Source: Luteimonas kalidii
GTDB lineage: Bacteria; Pseudomonadota; Gammaproteobacteria; Xanthomonadales; Xanthomonadaceae
Reading direction: 5' to 3'
Length of the DNA stretch: 33,481 bases
Assembly (NCBI RefSeq): GCF_029887935.1
Contig: NZ_JARXRO010000011.1
Span: 1-33,481, forward strand
Shown: in pieces, positions 14,890 to 25,804 of the stretch
Layout of the letters: every line of letters starts with the position of its first letter
Numbering within the stretch: position 1 is the first letter of the stretch
Notes under the pieces: model-generated
The model's input: the letters and a program-made list of their open reading frames with translations, nothing else
Databases searched by the model: none
What the model was told of the DNA's origin: nothing
Translations under genes and position numbers: made by a program

Positions 14890-17121
14890 ATGACCTTCCG
14901 AACCTCCAGCCGTTCCGCGCTCGCCGCCTTCCTGTCCATCGTGCTGGCCGCCTGCGCGTCGATGCCGCCACCCACGCTCTCGCGTGGCCAGCAGCGGCCT
15001 CCGGTGCCGGCCGGCACCGCCGCCGGGGACGCCATCCAGGCCGAGCCGCTGGAAGACGACGAGGGCCCGCGCGCCCAGATCCGCCGCGGCACCGGCCAGG
15101 TGATCAACCAGGGGGCCGCGGCCGCGCCGCCGCCCAACCTCGGCGGCAGCAGCGGCGAGGCTTCGTTCAATTTCGAGGGTGAGCCGCTGCACGCAGTGGT
15201 CAAGGCGATCCTGGGCGACATGCTCGGCCAGAACTACACCATCGCCCCGGGCGTGCAGGGCACGGTCACCCTGGCCACGCCGCGCACGGTGAGCCCGGCG
15301 CAGGCCTACATGCTGCTCGAGCGCGCCCTGGCCGACAACAACGCGCGCATGGTCTACAGCGGCGGCATGTACCAGATCGTGCCGGGCGATACCGCGCTGC
15401 CGTCGGGCAACGTCGCCCCGCGTACCGGCGGCGCGATGGCCGCGCGCGGCTTCGAGGTGCGGGTGGTGCCGCTGCGCTTCATCTCCGCCACCGAGATGGA
15501 GAAGGTGCTCAAGCCCTACGCACGGCCCAACGCGATCGTCGCGGTCGACAACGGCCGCAACACGATCACCGTCTCCGGTTCGCGGGTGGAACTGGAGAAC
15601 TACCTGCGCACGATCGAGATCTTCGACGTCGACTGGCTGTCGGGCATGTCGGTGGGCGTGTTCCCGCTGCAGACCGGCAAGGCCACGCGCGTGGTGGCGG
15701 ACCTGGAGAAGGTGTTCGGCGAGCAGAGCAAGTCGCCGGTCGCGGGCATGTTCCGCTTCATGCCGCTGGAAGGCGCGAACGCGGTGCTGGTGATCACGCC
15801 GCAGCCCGACTACCTCGACGACATCCAGGACTGGCTGGAGCGCATCGACAGCGCCGGCGCCGGCGCGCGGCTGTATTCGTACGAACTCAAGTACATCAAG
15901 GCGCGCGACCTCGCCCAGCGCCTGTCCGAGGTCTTCGGCGGCAGCAGCGGCCGCGGCGGCGGCAACGACACCGGCGGCTCGCTGATGCCGGGCCTGAGCC
16001 CCGCCACGATCGGCAGCGGTGGCGGCCCGTTCGGCGACGACGGCAAGGTCGGCGGCGGCGATTCGATGGGGGACATGGGGTCGTTCGACGACGCGGGCGG
16101 CGGCGGCAGCGGCGGCGGCCTCGGCGGCGGAGGATCGCTCTCCCTGAACCCTGATCGTGGCGGAGCCAGCGGCGTGACGCTGGAGGTCGAGGGCGATCGC
16201 GTGGGCGTCTCCGCGCTCGACGAAACCAATGCGCTGCTGGTGCGCACCACGCCGTCGGCGTGGAAGTCGATCCGGGAAGTGGTGGAGCGGCTGGACGTGA
16301 TGCCGCTGCAGGTGCACATCGAGGCGCAGATCGCCGAGGTCGTGCTGGAGGGCGACCTGCGCTATGGCGTGAACTGGTTCTTCGAGCGCGCGGTGACGGA
16401 CGCCGGGCTGCCATCGGCGGAGGGGCGTACGACGTGGAGCGCCATCGCAGGCAATGTCACGGGCTCGACGACGGGAAGTGTGGGCAGCGGGCTGTCCTGG
16501 ACGTTCCTGGGTCGCAATGCCGCGGCCATCATCAGCGCGCTCGACGAGGTCACCGACCTGCGGGTGCTGCAGTCGCCCTCGATCATGACCCGCAACAACG
16601 CCGAAGCCACGCTCAACGTCGGCAGCCGGATTCCGATCTCCACCGTCAGCGTCAATCCGATCCTCGGCAGCGACAACAGCTTCACCTCGGTGCAGTACCT
16701 GGAAACCGGCACGATCCTCAATGTGCGTCCGCGCGTGACCAGCGACGGCATGGTGTTCCTCGACATCGTCCAGGAAGTCAGCACGCCGGGGGATCAGGCC
16801 ACTGCCGACGAGAACGGCAACGTCCGCATCGATACGCGCAAGATGAAGACCGAAGCCGCGGTGCGTAGCGGCGATACGGTCATGCTCGCCGGACTTATCC
16901 GGGATCAGGTCGGCCGCGGTTCGGCGGGATTCCCGGGCCTGAGCCGCATTCCCGTGCTGGGCGGTCTGTTCGGAAGGCAGACGTCGAGCACCGCGCGCAC
17001 GGAGGTGATCATCCTGCTCACGCCGACCATCATCCGTGACGTCAACGAAGCCCGCACGCTGACCGACGAATACAGCCGCCGGTTCCGCGCCATGGAGCCG
17101 CTGCACCGCGCGAACGACTGA
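14890..17121 (+). CDS. xpsD: T2SS outer-membrane secretin XpsD (GspD)
   Basis: The outer-membrane channel of the T2SS, 743 residues. It starts with a lipoprotein signal; the lipobox LAAC places the acylated Cys at residue 22. A linker leads to the N0 domain (about 92-165, FNFEGEPLHAVVKAILGDML), then N1 and N2 (about 170-345). A Gly/Ser-rich insert covers residues 350-420 within the periplasmic N-domain region. The final N domain (TLEVEGDRVGVSALDETNALLV) and the secretin core follow, including VLQSPSIMTRNNAEATLNVG, TGTILNVRPRV and RIPVLGGLFGRQ. xpsN ends 9 nt upstream. It is the last xps gene; no pilotin or peptidase gene follows. Confidence 0.96.
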   Translation: MTFRTSSRSALAAFLSIVLAACASMPPPTLSRGQQRPPVPAGTAAGDAIQAEPLEDDEGPRAQIRRGTGQVINQGAAAAPPPNLGGSSGEASFNFEGEPLHAVVKAILGDMLGQNYTIAPGVQGTVTLATPRTVSPAQAYMLLERALADNNARMVYSGGMYQIVPGDTALPSGNVAPRTGGAMAARGFEVRVVPLRFISATEMEKVLKPYARPNAIVAVDNGRNTITVSGSRVELENYLRTIEIFDVDWLSGMSVGVFPLQTGKATRVVADLEKVFGEQSKSPVAGMFRFMPLEGANAVLVITPQPDYLDDIQDWLERIDSAGAGARLYSYELKYIKARDLAQRLSEVFGGSSGRGGGNDTGGSLMPGLSPATIGSGGGPFGDDGKVGGGDSMGDMGSFDDAGGGGSGGGLGGGGSLSLNPDRGGASGVTLEVEGDRVGVSALDETNALLVRTTPSAWKSIREVVERLDVMPLQVHIEAQIAEVVLEGDLRYGVNWFFERAVTDAGLPSAEGRTTWSAIAGNVTGSTTGSVGSGLSWTFLGRNAAAIISALDEVTDLRVLQSPSIMTRNNAEATLNVGSRIPISTVSVNPILGSDNSFTSVQYLETGTILNVRPRVTSDGMVFLDIVQEVSTPGDQATADENGNVRIDTRKMKTEAAVRSGDTVMLAGLIRDQVGRGSAGFPGLSRIPVLGGLFGRQTSSTARTEVIILLTPTIIRDVNEARTLTDEYSRRFRAMEPLHRAND

Positions 17122-17171
17122 GCTCGCGTGCATGCGCCCGATGGCGGTCGAGACGGCAGCAGGACATCGCA

Positions 17172-18089
17172 ATGGCTGAACTGCCGGTCGTCCTGTTGCC
17201 TGTGGGCACCGACGACGATGCGCTCGACGCCTGCCTGGCCGCGCTCGATGCGGGCATGCCGGCCGGTACCCGCGTGTGGCTGGCCGACGATGCCCAGGCC
17301 GGGCCGCGCGGCCTGGCGATCATCGAACGCTGGCTGGCGACGACACGGCTGCAGGCGGACTACACCCGGCGCGACCGCCGCGTGGGCGAAGTGGCGCACG
17401 TGGACCAGATGCTGGCCGCCTGCGGCGATGCCGACGTGATCGTGCTGGCGGCCGATGCGGTTTCTGCGCCGGGCTGGGCGACGCAACTGGCAGCGTGCTT
17501 CGCGCGCGATGCCGCGATCGCGAGCGCGACCCCCTGGTGCAACGCCGGCGAGGTCGCGGCCTGGCCACGGATCGGCGAGATCGCGCCGATGCCCGACGAT
17601 CCCGCGCGGCTGGCGCGCGCGTGCGCGGCGATGCCGCCGCTGCATCCGGAACTGCCGGCCGCGGTGGCGCATGCGGTGATCCTGCGCGGCAGCGCGCGGC
17701 GCAAGGCCGGCGGACTCGACGTCCAGAGCTACGGGTCCTGGTACGCCGCGCTGATCGACCTGTCGCTGCGCCTGGCGGGCCTGGGCTGGCGCAATGTGCT
17801 GTGCGAGACCGCGTTCGTCGCGCGTGGCAGCGAAGGGGGTGCGGCCGAGGGCGACATGGACGCGCTCGCGGCGCGGTGGCCGACCTGGCATGCGCGCCTG
17901 GCCACCATCCTGATGCAGGACCCGCTGCGCGACCAGCGCGAGCGGCTCATGCAGCTGTACGAAGCCGCTGACGGCCCGCAGCGGCAGCGGGACCTGTTTC
18001 CCGACAGGGCCGGCGACGACGGTGAACGCGATGGCAGCGGACCGCGACTGCCTTCTGCCGGTGTGGCGGCGCAGGAGGATGGCGCCTGA
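17172..18089 (+). CDS. Glycosyltransferase-like protein (GT-A fold), divergent
   Basis: A 305-residue protein with the general layout of a GT2-type glycosyltransferase: an N-terminal beta-alpha unit PVVLLPVGTDDDALDACLAAL, VWLADDA, then CGDADVIVLAADAVSAPGWATQLA where the family has its DxD region. Here that region reads LAADAV, so the nucleotide-sugar metal-binding pair is not clearly present. A C-terminal part with KAGGLDVQSYGSWYAALIDLSLRL resembles the GGFDE...DLDLSLR stretch of GT2 enzymes. The last 40 residues are low-complexity. It begins 50 nt after xpsD and shares one base with the next glycosyltransferase gene, so the pair is probably co-expressed. Donor, acceptor and activity are unknown. 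Confidence 0.6.
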   Translation: MAELPVVLLPVGTDDDALDACLAALDAGMPAGTRVWLADDAQAGPRGLAIIERWLATTRLQADYTRRDRRVGEVAHVDQMLAACGDADVIVLAADAVSAPGWATQLAACFARDAAIASATPWCNAGEVAAWPRIGEIAPMPDDPARLARACAAMPPLHPELPAAVAHAVILRGSARRKAGGLDVQSYGSWYAALIDLSLRLAGLGWRNVLCETAFVARGSEGGAAEGDMDALAARWPTWHARLATILMQDPLRDQRERLMQLYEAADGPQRQRDLFPDRAGDDGERDGSGPRLPSAGVAAQEDGA

Positions 18090-18931
18090 TGCCGTCGCCG
18101 TCCGGGATCGCCGCGGTGGTGGTGAGCTACCAGAGCATCGACACGATCGACGCCTGCCTGGCGCGCTTGCGTGCAGCGGAGGGCGTCGCCCAGATCCGGG
18201 TGGTGGACAACGGGTCGACCGACGGCACGCTCGAGGCCGTGCAGCGCCAGGCTTCGGTCGATCCGCGGGTGCGCTTCATCGGCAATCCGGACAATCCCGG
18301 TTTCTCGGTGGCCTGCAACCAGGGCGCGCGCGCCAGCGACGCGCCGTGGCTGGCGTTCGTCAATCCCGACTGCCTGCTCGAACCCGACGCGCTCTCGCGA
18401 CTGCGCGCGCATGCCGCGGCGATCGACGGCGACTGCCTGCTCGGCGCGGACCTGGTCGACGAGGAGGGCCGCCGCGACGGTGCCGCCCGGCGTCGCGACC
18501 CGGCGTTCGCGGCGATGCTGCGCGAACGCGGCGCGCGTGAGCTGGGCGTGGCGCCGCAAGACGGACAGGCGCTGCAGCCGGTCGACGCCGTATCCGGCGC
18601 GCTGATGCTGATGCCGCGCGGCCTGTTCGAGCGCATCGGTGGATTCGACGAGGCGTACCGCCTGCATGCCGAGGACCTCGACCTGTGCCGGCGCGCGCGC
18701 GCGGCAGGCGCGGTGGTGGCGGCCGCCAACGACGTGCGCGTGCTGCACCTGCGCGGCGTGTCAAGCCGCTCGCGGCCCGTGTTCGTGGAATGGCACAAGC
18801 ACCGCGGCCTGTGGCGCTATTTCCGCAAGTTCGAATCCGCACGGCTGGCGTGGCCGGCGCGCGCCATGGTCTGGTGCGCGATCTGGCTGCGGTTTCCGCT
18901 GGCGGTCGCACGCAAGCTGAAGTCCGCTTGA
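18089..18931 (+). CDS. GT2 family glycosyltransferase (rhamnosyltransferase WbbL-like)
   Basis: A 280-residue inverting GT-A glycosyltransferase. Visible motifs are AVVVSYQS, VVDNGSTDGT, IGNPDNPGFSVACNQGA, the NPD triplet that replaces DxD in WbbL-like enzymes (FVNPDCLLEPDAL), SGALMLMPRGLFERIGGFDEAY, and HAEDLDLCRRAR with the likely catalytic acidic residues. The C-terminus is basic with a hydrophobic stretch (ARAMVWCAIWLRFPLAVARK), suggesting membrane association. Related enzymes transfer deoxysugars in O-antigen or exopolysaccharide synthesis; the substrate here is not readable. Its start shares one base with the preceding stop, so translation is probably coupled. Confidence 0.85.
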   Translation: MPSPSGIAAVVVSYQSIDTIDACLARLRAAEGVAQIRVVDNGSTDGTLEAVQRQASVDPRVRFIGNPDNPGFSVACNQGARASDAPWLAFVNPDCLLEPDALSRLRAHAAAIDGDCLLGADLVDEEGRRDGAARRRDPAFAAMLRERGARELGVAPQDGQALQPVDAVSGALMLMPRGLFERIGGFDEAYRLHAEDLDLCRRARAAGAVVAAANDVRVLHLRGVSSRSRPVFVEWHKHRGLWRYFRKFESARLAWPARAMVWCAIWLRFPLAVARKLKSA

Positions 18932-19081
18932 CCACGGGGATGCGCGGAATGCCGGATCCAGGTGCCCGTACGCAGGCACCGCGCACGCACGTAGCGGCGG
19001 AGGGCATGCGCAGTGCCGCACGTTGCGCGCGATGACACAATGACCTCGCGCCGACGGGTCGGCGCTGGAAAGGAGCCATCG

Positions 19082-20287
19082 ATGCCCGTGATCCGGTCCC
19101 TGCTCGACACCGACCTGTACAAGTTCACGATGATGCAGGCCGTGCTGCACCAGCATCCCGGCGCGCATGCGGAATACCGCTTCCGCTGCCGTACGCCGGG
19201 CATCGACCTGGCGCACCATGTCGACGCGATCGCGGCCGAGATCGACGCGCTCTGCACCCTGCGGCTCTCCGACGACGAATTCGCCTACCTGCGCGGGCTG
19301 CGCTTCTTCAAGCCCGACTTCGTCGATTTCCTCGCCCTGTTCCGGCTGCAGCGCAAGTACGTGTCGCTGCGCGCCTCGGACAGCGAGCCCGGCGCGATCG
19401 AACTGGAAGTGAAGGGCCCGTGGCTGCACACGATCCTGTTCGAGGTGCCGCTGCTGGCGATCGTCAACGAGGTGCACTTCCGCGACACCGTCGGCGCGCC
19501 GGACGAGGCGGAAGGGCTGCGCCGGCTGCAGGCCAAGCTCGACCGGATCAACGACGCGGTCGGCTTCGAGGACTGCCGCATCACCGACTTCGGCACCCGC
19601 CGGCGCTGGTCGCGCGCCTGGCACGACGCGTTGATCCCGCGCCTGGTCGCCGGCCTGGGCGAGAAGTTCGCCGGCACCAGCAACGTCGACCTCGCGCGCC
19701 GGCACGGCCTGGTGGCGCAGGGCACGATGGCGCACGAATGGCTGCAGGCCTGGCAGGCGCTCGGGCCGCGGCTGCGCGATTCGCAGGTGGCCGCGTTCGA
19801 GGGCTGGGCGCGCGAGTACCGCGGCGACCTGGGCATCGCGCTGACCGACGTGATCGGGCTGGACGCGTTCCTGCGCGACTTCGACATGTACTTCTGCAAG
19901 CTGTTCGACGGCATGCGCCACGACTCCGGCGATCCGGTGGCGTGGGGCGAGCGGATGATCGCCCACCTGGCGGCGCACAGGGTCGATCCGCGCGGCAAGG
20001 TGCTGGTCTTCAGCGACGGCCTCGACATCGACGAGGTGATGCGCCTGTACGCGCATTTCCGCGGTCGCTGCCTGATGTCGTTCGGTGTCGGCACCAACCT
20101 CACCAACGACCTGGGGCCGGCGCCGGTGAGCATCGTGATGAAGATGGTCCGCTGCAACGGCCAACCCGTGGCCAAGCTCAGCGACACGCCCGGCAAGACG
20201 ATGTGCGACGACCCCGGGTATCTCGCCTACCTGCGGCAGGTGTTCGAGGTGCCGTCGCCGGATCCGGCGGTCAGCGGAAGCGGTTGA
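19082..20287 (+). CDS. pncB: Nicotinate phosphoribosyltransferase
   Basis: Converts nicotinate and PRPP to nicotinate mononucleotide in the Preiss-Handler route of NAD synthesis, in the cytoplasm. The ATG at 19082 follows GAAAGGAG (19068-19075) and gives 401 residues, matching bacterial PncB. Motifs are [46 protein letters not shown] and GTMAHEW with H218, the regulatory histidine phosphorylated by ATP in the family. [11 protein letters not shown] and [10 protein letters not shown] form the phosphoribosyl site. The last 17 nt overlap the 3' end of pyrF on the other strand, so no separate terminator fits between them. Confidence 0.96.
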   Translation: MPVIRSLLDTDLYKFTMMQAVLHQHPGAHAEYRFRCRTPGIDLAHHVDAIAAEIDALCTLRLSDDEFAYLRGLRFFKPDFVDFLALFRLQRKYVSLRASDSEPGAIELEVKGPWLHTILFEVPLLAIVNEVHFRDTVGAPDEAEGLRRLQAKLDRINDAVGFEDCRITDFGTRRRWSRAWHDALIPRLVAGLGEKFAGTSNVDLARRHGLVAQGTMAHEWLQAWQALGPRLRDSQVAAFEGWAREYRGDLGIALTDVIGLDAFLRDFDMYFCKLFDGMRHDSGDPVAWGERMIAHLAAHRVDPRGKVLVFSDGLDIDEVMRLYAHFRGRCLMSFGVGTNLTNDLGPAPVSIVMKMVRCNGQPVAKLSDTPGKTMCDDPGYLAYLRQVFEVPSPDPAVSGSG

Positions 20288-21098
20288 TCCCGTCGCGCAG
20301 CGACTTCGCCGCGTCCGCCGCTGCTTCCGCGTAGCCCTCGCCGGACGAGGCGTAGAGGATTCCGCGCGAGGAATTGATCATCAGCCCGGTGCCGTCGGCC
20401 GTCGCGCCGTTGCGCACCACCGCCTCGACGTCGCCGCCCTGCGCACCGACGCCGGGAATCAGCAGCGGCATGTCGCCGACGATCCCGCGGATCACCTTCA
20501 GTTCTTCCGGGAAGGTCGCTCCGACGACCAGCGCGCAGTTGCCGCCGCCATTCCACTCTCCCGCGATCGTGCGCGCGACGCGCTGGTACAGCGGCTCGCC
20601 ATCGACCCGCAGCTCCTGGAAATCGCGGGCGCCGGGGTTGGAGGTGTGGCACAGGAAGATGCAGCCGCGGTCGTTGCGCTGCAGGAACGGCGCGGCGGAG
20701 TCGCGCCCCATGTAGGGGTTGAGGGTGACCGCGTCGGCACCGAAGCGGTCGAACGCCTCGACCGCGTACTGCGCGGCGGTGCTGCCGATGTCCCCGCGCT
20801 TGGCGTCGAGGATCACGGGAATATCGGGATGTGCGCCATTGAGATGCGCGATCAGCCGCTGCAGCGCGGCCTCGCCGCCATTGTGCGCGGCGAAATAGGC
20901 GATCTGGGGCTTGAACGCGCAGGCGTACCCGGCGGTGGCGTCGGCGATGGCGCGGCAGAACGCGAACAGACTGTCCGCGACGTCTTCGCCGGCGGCGCCC
21001 AGCGATTCGGGGAAGCGCGCCGGGTCCGGGTCGAGGCCCACGCAGAGCAGGGTGTCGGCCTGCTGCCAGCGATCGCGTAGTTTGCGGACGAAGTCCAT
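20271..21098 (-). CDS. pyrF: Orotidine 5'-phosphate decarboxylase
   Basis: Catalyses the last step of UMP synthesis, decarboxylation of OMP. At 275 residues it belongs to the longer type 2 subfamily. The catalytic array is visible as [16 protein letters not shown] with D98, K100 and D103; [11 protein letters not shown] and SSRGILYA form the phosphate-binding end. On the minus strand the ATG is preceded by GGAGG (plus positions 21105-21109) at good spacing. It lies 15 nt after map on the same strand, so the two are probably co-transcribed. It converges with pncB and overlaps it by 17 nt. Confidence 0.96.
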   Translation of the reverse strand: MDFVRKLRDRWQQADTLLCVGLDPDPARFPESLGAAGEDVADSLFAFCRAIADATAGYACAFKPQIAYFAAHNGGEAALQRLIAHLNGAHPDIPVILDAKRGDIGSTAAQYAVEAFDRFGADAVTLNPYMGRDSAAPFLQRNDRGCIFLCHTSNPGARDFQELRVDGEPLYQRVARTIAGEWNGGGNCALVVGATFPEELKVIRGIVGDMPLLIPGVGAQGGDVEAVVRNGATADGTGLMINSSRGILYASSGEGYAEAAADAAKSLRDGINRFR

Positions 21099-21113
21099 GG
21101 CGTGCCTCCGACG

Positions 21114-21851
21114 TCAGGTGACCACGACCGGCTCGCCGGACGTGACCACCACCGTGTGCTCGAACTGGGCGGCGAAGCCGCGGCGGCAATACAGCGACCA
21201 GCCGTCGTCTGCCTCCTCGGCCAGGGTGGCGTGGCTGGCCAGGAACGGCTCCACGGTGATCACCATGCCCTCGTGCAGGCGGCGCCCGTCGCGTGGATCG
21301 TAGTGGCCCGGAATCTGGCCGGGCGCTTCGTGCAGCGCGCGGCCCACGCCGTGGCTGCCGAGGTTGCGGATCACCCGCAGGCCGCGGCGCGCGGCGACCG
21401 ACTCGATCGTTCGCCCGATGCCGTTGATGCGCTCGCCGGCGCGCAGCTGCGCGATCGCGGCATCGCGCGCCTCCAGCGTCGCCGCGAGCAGGCGCTGCTG
21501 CGGGGGCGATGCGGCGCCGACCACGAAGCTCGCACCGGTGTCGGCGAAATAGCCGTCGAGTTCGGCCGACACGTCGATGTTGACCAGGTCGCCCTCGCGC
21601 AGCACGGTGTCGTCGGGGATGCCGTGCGCGAAGATCCGGCCGACGCTGATGCAGGTCGCGCCCGGGAAGTCGTAGGTCAGCTGCGGCGCCGACCGCGCGC
21701 CCGCCGCGCGGAGCCAGTCCGCGCCCAGCGCGTCGAGTTCGCGCGTCCGCACGCCGGGCACGGCCGCCGCGCGCATCCCGGCCAGGATCGCCGCGACCAG
21801 GGATCCGGCGCGGCGCAGCCCTTCGAGTTCGCTGGCGTGTTCGATGGTCAT
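21114..21851 (-). CDS. map: Type I methionine aminopeptidase
   Basis: Removes the initiator Met from nascent proteins. The 245 residues contain the five dinuclear metal ligands: D93 (VNIDV), D104 (FADTG), H167 (SHGVG), E201 (TVEPF) and E231 (FEHTV), plus the substrate histidine H77 (FAHGIPDD). It is slightly shorter than the E. coli enzyme (264). Map genes usually lie by rpsB; this one sits between ettA and pyrF, so it may be a second copy, with the main one outside the window. That is inference. Confidence 0.93.
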   Translation of the reverse strand: MTIEHASELEGLRRAGSLVAAILAGMRAAAVPGVRTRELDALGADWLRAAGARSAPQLTYDFPGATCISVGRIFAHGIPDDTVLREGDLVNIDVSAELDGYFADTGASFVVGAASPPQQRLLAATLEARDAAIAQLRAGERINGIGRTIESVAARRGLRVIRNLGSHGVGRALHEAPGQIPGHYDPRDGRRLHEGMVITVEPFLASHATLAEEADDGWSLYCRRGFAAQFEHTVVVTSGEPVVVT

Positions 21852-21952
21852 CGGCGTGGCCTCGTGGCGTGCAGGTATCGCGGTGCGGCGGTGGGACGGT
21901 TTATTGGATCGCGGCCGCGTGCGCGGTCAAGCGCCGGCTGCCGGTCGCATCG

Positions 21953-23617
<1,665 letters not shown>

Positions 23618-23692
23618 GCGGACTCCGGATTGCGCGCGGCCGAGACCCGCGCTTGGCGCGCGGACCGGCGGGAGGTGGCTCGGGATAGACGG

Positions 23693-23698
23693 ATTATA
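23693..23698 (-). promoter_or_regulatory. Candidate -10 (TATAAT) of ettA
   Basis: On the minus strand the hexamer is exactly TATAAT, about 75 nt before the ettA start. It is conspicuous in a GC-rich context. No -35 hexamer close to TTGACA is visible 16-18 nt upstream. Confidence 0.55.
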
Positions 23699-23759
23699 GC
23701 GGTTCGCGCAGGTCGGGCCGGCCTGAGCAGGCGTTAAACAGGCGTGAGCGCCGACGCGT

Positions 23760-23773
23760 TGCAAACGTTTGCA
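23760..23773. promoter_or_regulatory. Perfect palindrome resembling a LacI/PurR-family operator
   Basis: TGCAAACGTTTGCA is a perfect 14-bp inverted repeat with a central CG, the hallmark of LacI/GalR-family operators; the E. coli PurR box core is GCAAACGTTTGC. It lies in the divergent region between ettA (minus) and the RcnB-like gene (plus), 84 nt before the latter's start codon. Binding is inferred from the sequence form only. Confidence 0.55.
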
Positions 23774-23856
23774 GGGAGGTCCGATTCAGCGCGCCCGGCC
23801 GATAGTCGGTCCCACGCCGTCCGGGAGCGGAGGGCGCGGACCTGGAGACCGACCAC

Positions 23857-24357
23857 ATGAACCTGAAGCTCACCTGGGGCACCGCACTGGCCCTGGCACT
23901 GGCGACCGTCGCTGCACCGGCGATGGCCGACAACGACCGGCGCGGCCATGGCCACCGCGACCACGACCGCCGCGAGCACCGGCGGGATCACCGCGAGCAC
24001 CGGCGGGACGACCGGCGCGACCACCGCCAGGTCCGGCGCGACGATCGCCGAGGCTATCGCCACGACCGCCGCCACGACCGGCGCGACTACGCCCACTACC
24101 GTCCCCCGGTGCGGGTGGTCCACCACCGGCCCGTCGTCCGCCACTACCACCCGGCGCCGCGTTACGCCGGACCGCCGCGCTGGGCCCGGGGCGGCTACAT
24201 CCACCACTACCAGCGCCCGATCTACGTGGTGAACGATTACCGCGGCTACGGCCTGCGCCACCCGCCGCGCGGCTACCGCTGGATGCGCGACGACTACGGC
24301 GACTACCTGCTGGTCGCCATCGCCACCGGTCTGATCGCGGACCTGATCCTGCGCTAG
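23857..24357 (+). CDS. RcnB-like periplasmic protein, Arg/His/Asp-rich
   Basis: A 166-residue exported protein. A clear Sec signal peptide ([24 protein letters not shown], written here as residues 1-24 with cleavage after AMA) is followed by about 60 residues made almost only of R, H, D and E, including a tandem duplication of REHRRDH. A Tyr/Pro/His-rich part comes next (about 85-130). The last 30 residues, [20 protein letters not shown] followed by [10 protein letters not shown], match the RcnB family C-terminus. RcnB of E. coli is a periplasmic protein needed for nickel/cobalt homeostasis; many family members have unknown roles, and metal binding here is inference. The ATG follows GGAGA (23844-23848). 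It is divergent from ettA and has a hairpin downstream. Confidence 0.78.
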   Translation: MNLKLTWGTALALALATVAAPAMADNDRRGHGHRDHDRREHRRDHREHRRDDRRDHRQVRRDDRRGYRHDRRHDRRDYAHYRPPVRVVHHRPVVRHYHPAPRYAGPPRWARGGYIHHYQRPIYVVNDYRGYGLRHPPRGYRWMRDDYGDYLLVAIATGLIADLILR

Positions 24358-24378
24358 GACCGGTCATCCCGCGGGTTC

Positions 24379-24415
24379 CACGGAAAGGCGTGCCACCCGG
24401 CGCGCCTTTTCCGTG
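24379..24415 (+). terminator. Hairpin terminator after the RcnB-like gene
   Basis: An inverted repeat of about 12 bp with one bulged T (CACGGAAAGGCG, 24379-24390, with 24403-24415), extendable inward by wobble pairs, begins 21 nt after the stop. The T-run is inside the 3' arm, not after it, so termination efficiency is unclear. Confidence 0.6.
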
Positions 24416-24456
24416 TCCGGGCTTGGCCCGGCGCCCGCCGCGGCGGGTCCGGACGG

Positions 24457-24462
24457 TACAAT
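24457..24462 (+). promoter_or_regulatory. Candidate -10 (TACAAT) of glyA
   Basis: TACAAT lies 28 nt before the glyA ATG, a position giving a short leader with its GGAG site at 24482-24485. It matches the TAnAAT pattern seen before the FMN riboswitch and ribH. No good -35 is visible. Confidence 0.55.
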
Positions 24463-24490
24463 CGACCGGTCCCCACGCCCCGGAGTGCCG

Positions 24491-25759
24491 ATGTTCCCGC
24501 GCGATGCCCGTATCGAAGGCTACGACCCCGAACTCGCCGCGGCGATCGCGTCGGAGACGCGCCGCCAGGAGGACCACGTCGAGCTGATCGCGTCGGAGAA
24601 CTACTGCAGCCCGCGGGTGATGGAGGCCCAGGGCAGCCAGCTGACCAACAAGTACGCCGAGGGCTACCCGGGCAAGCGCTACTACGGCGGTTGCGAGTAT
24701 GTGGACGTGGCCGAGCAGCTCGCCATCGATCGGCTCAAGCAGCTGTTCGATGCCGATTACGCCAACGTCCAGCCGCATTCGGGCTCCCAGGCCAACCAGG
24801 CGGTGTATTTCGCCCTGCTGCAGCCGGGCGACACCATCCTCGGCATGTCGCTGGCGCACGGGGGCCACCTCACCCACGGGGCCAAGGTCAACGCCTCGGG
24901 CAAGCTGTTCAACGCGGTGCAGTACGGGGTCGACGACCAGGGCCTGATCGACTACGACGAGGTCGAGCGGCTCGCGGTGGAGCACCGGCCGAAGATGGTC
25001 GTGGCCGGCTTCAGCGCCTATTCGCAGAAGATCGACTGGGCGCGCTTCCGCGCCATCGCCGACGAGGTCGGCGCGCTGCTGTTCGTGGACATGGCGCACG
25101 TGGCCGGCCTGGTCGCGGCGGGCGTGTATCCCACGCCGGTGCCGCACGCGCACGTGGTCACGTCCACCACCCACAAGACCCTGCGCGGCCCGCGTGGCGG
25201 GATCATCGTGGCCAGCCGCAAGGGTGCGGGCGACCGGTTCGACGATCTGGCCAAGAAGCTGCAGTCGATCGTCTTTCCCGGCATCCAGGGCGGCCCGCTG
25301 ATGCACGTGATCGCGGCCAAGGCGGTCGCGTTCAAGGAAGCGCTGGAGCCGGAGTTCAAGGCCTATCAGCAGCAGGTGGTCAGGAACGCGCAGGCGATGG
25401 CGAAGGTGATCGTCGAGCGCGGCTACAGGATCGTCTCCGGCGGCACCGAGAACCACCTGATGCTGGTGGACATGATCGGCAAGCCGATCACCGGCAAGGC
25501 GGCCGAGGAAGCGCTGGGCAAGGCGCACATCACCGTCAACAAGAACGCGGTGCCCAACGACCCGCAGAAGCCGTTCGTGACCTCGGGCCTGCGCATCGGC
25601 ACCCCGGCGGTCACCACCCGAGGCTATGGCGAGGCCGATTGCGCGCAGCTGGCGCACTGGATCTGCGACGTGCTCGACGCGCCGGAAGACGAGGCCGTGC
25701 TGGCGCGCGTGCGCGAGGCGGTGACGGCCCAGTGCCAGCAGTTCCCCGTCTACGGCTAG
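24491..25759 (+). CDS. glyA: Serine hydroxymethyltransferase
   Basis: A PLP enzyme that interconverts serine and glycine and loads one-carbon units on tetrahydrofolate. The ATG at 24491 gives 422 residues, close to E. coli GlyA (417), with GGAG just upstream. Motifs are [62 protein letters not shown] and the PLP lysine K229 in [28 protein letters not shown] closes the C-terminal domain. nrdR follows in the same direction, an arrangement common in gammaproteobacteria. Confidence 0.97.
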   Translation: MFPRDARIEGYDPELAAAIASETRRQEDHVELIASENYCSPRVMEAQGSQLTNKYAEGYPGKRYYGGCEYVDVAEQLAIDRLKQLFDADYANVQPHSGSQANQAVYFALLQPGDTILGMSLAHGGHLTHGAKVNASGKLFNAVQYGVDDQGLIDYDEVERLAVEHRPKMVVAGFSAYSQKIDWARFRAIADEVGALLFVDMAHVAGLVAAGVYPTPVPHAHVVTSTTHKTLRGPRGGIIVASRKGAGDRFDDLAKKLQSIVFPGIQGGPLMHVIAAKAVAFKEALEPEFKAYQQQVVRNAQAMAKVIVERGYRIVSGGTENHLMLVDMIGKPITGKAAEEALGKAHITVNKNAVPNDPQKPFVTSGLRIGTPAVTTRGYGEADCAQLAHWICDVLDAPEDEAVLARVREAVTAQCQQFPVYG

Positions 25760-25804
25760 GCCTGTCGTGAGCCGCCCTGTCGCTGTCGCAGCGTCTTCCG
25801 GAGC

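Noticed and set aside
13960..17172. Minus-strand open frame of 1070 codons opposite xpsM, xpsN and xpsD
   Set aside because: It is the GC-rich shadow of genuine secretion genes; the product is rich in R, H, A and G with no domain, and the plus strand has full family motifs.
18961..18980. Hairpin after the second glycosyltransferase as terminator
   Set aside because: Only a 6-bp stem with an 8-nt loop and no U-tract; not strong enough to call.
19035..19042. CACAAT as a -10 for pncB
   Set aside because: The position is possible, but the hexamer is poor and there is no supporting -35, so it is left uncalled.
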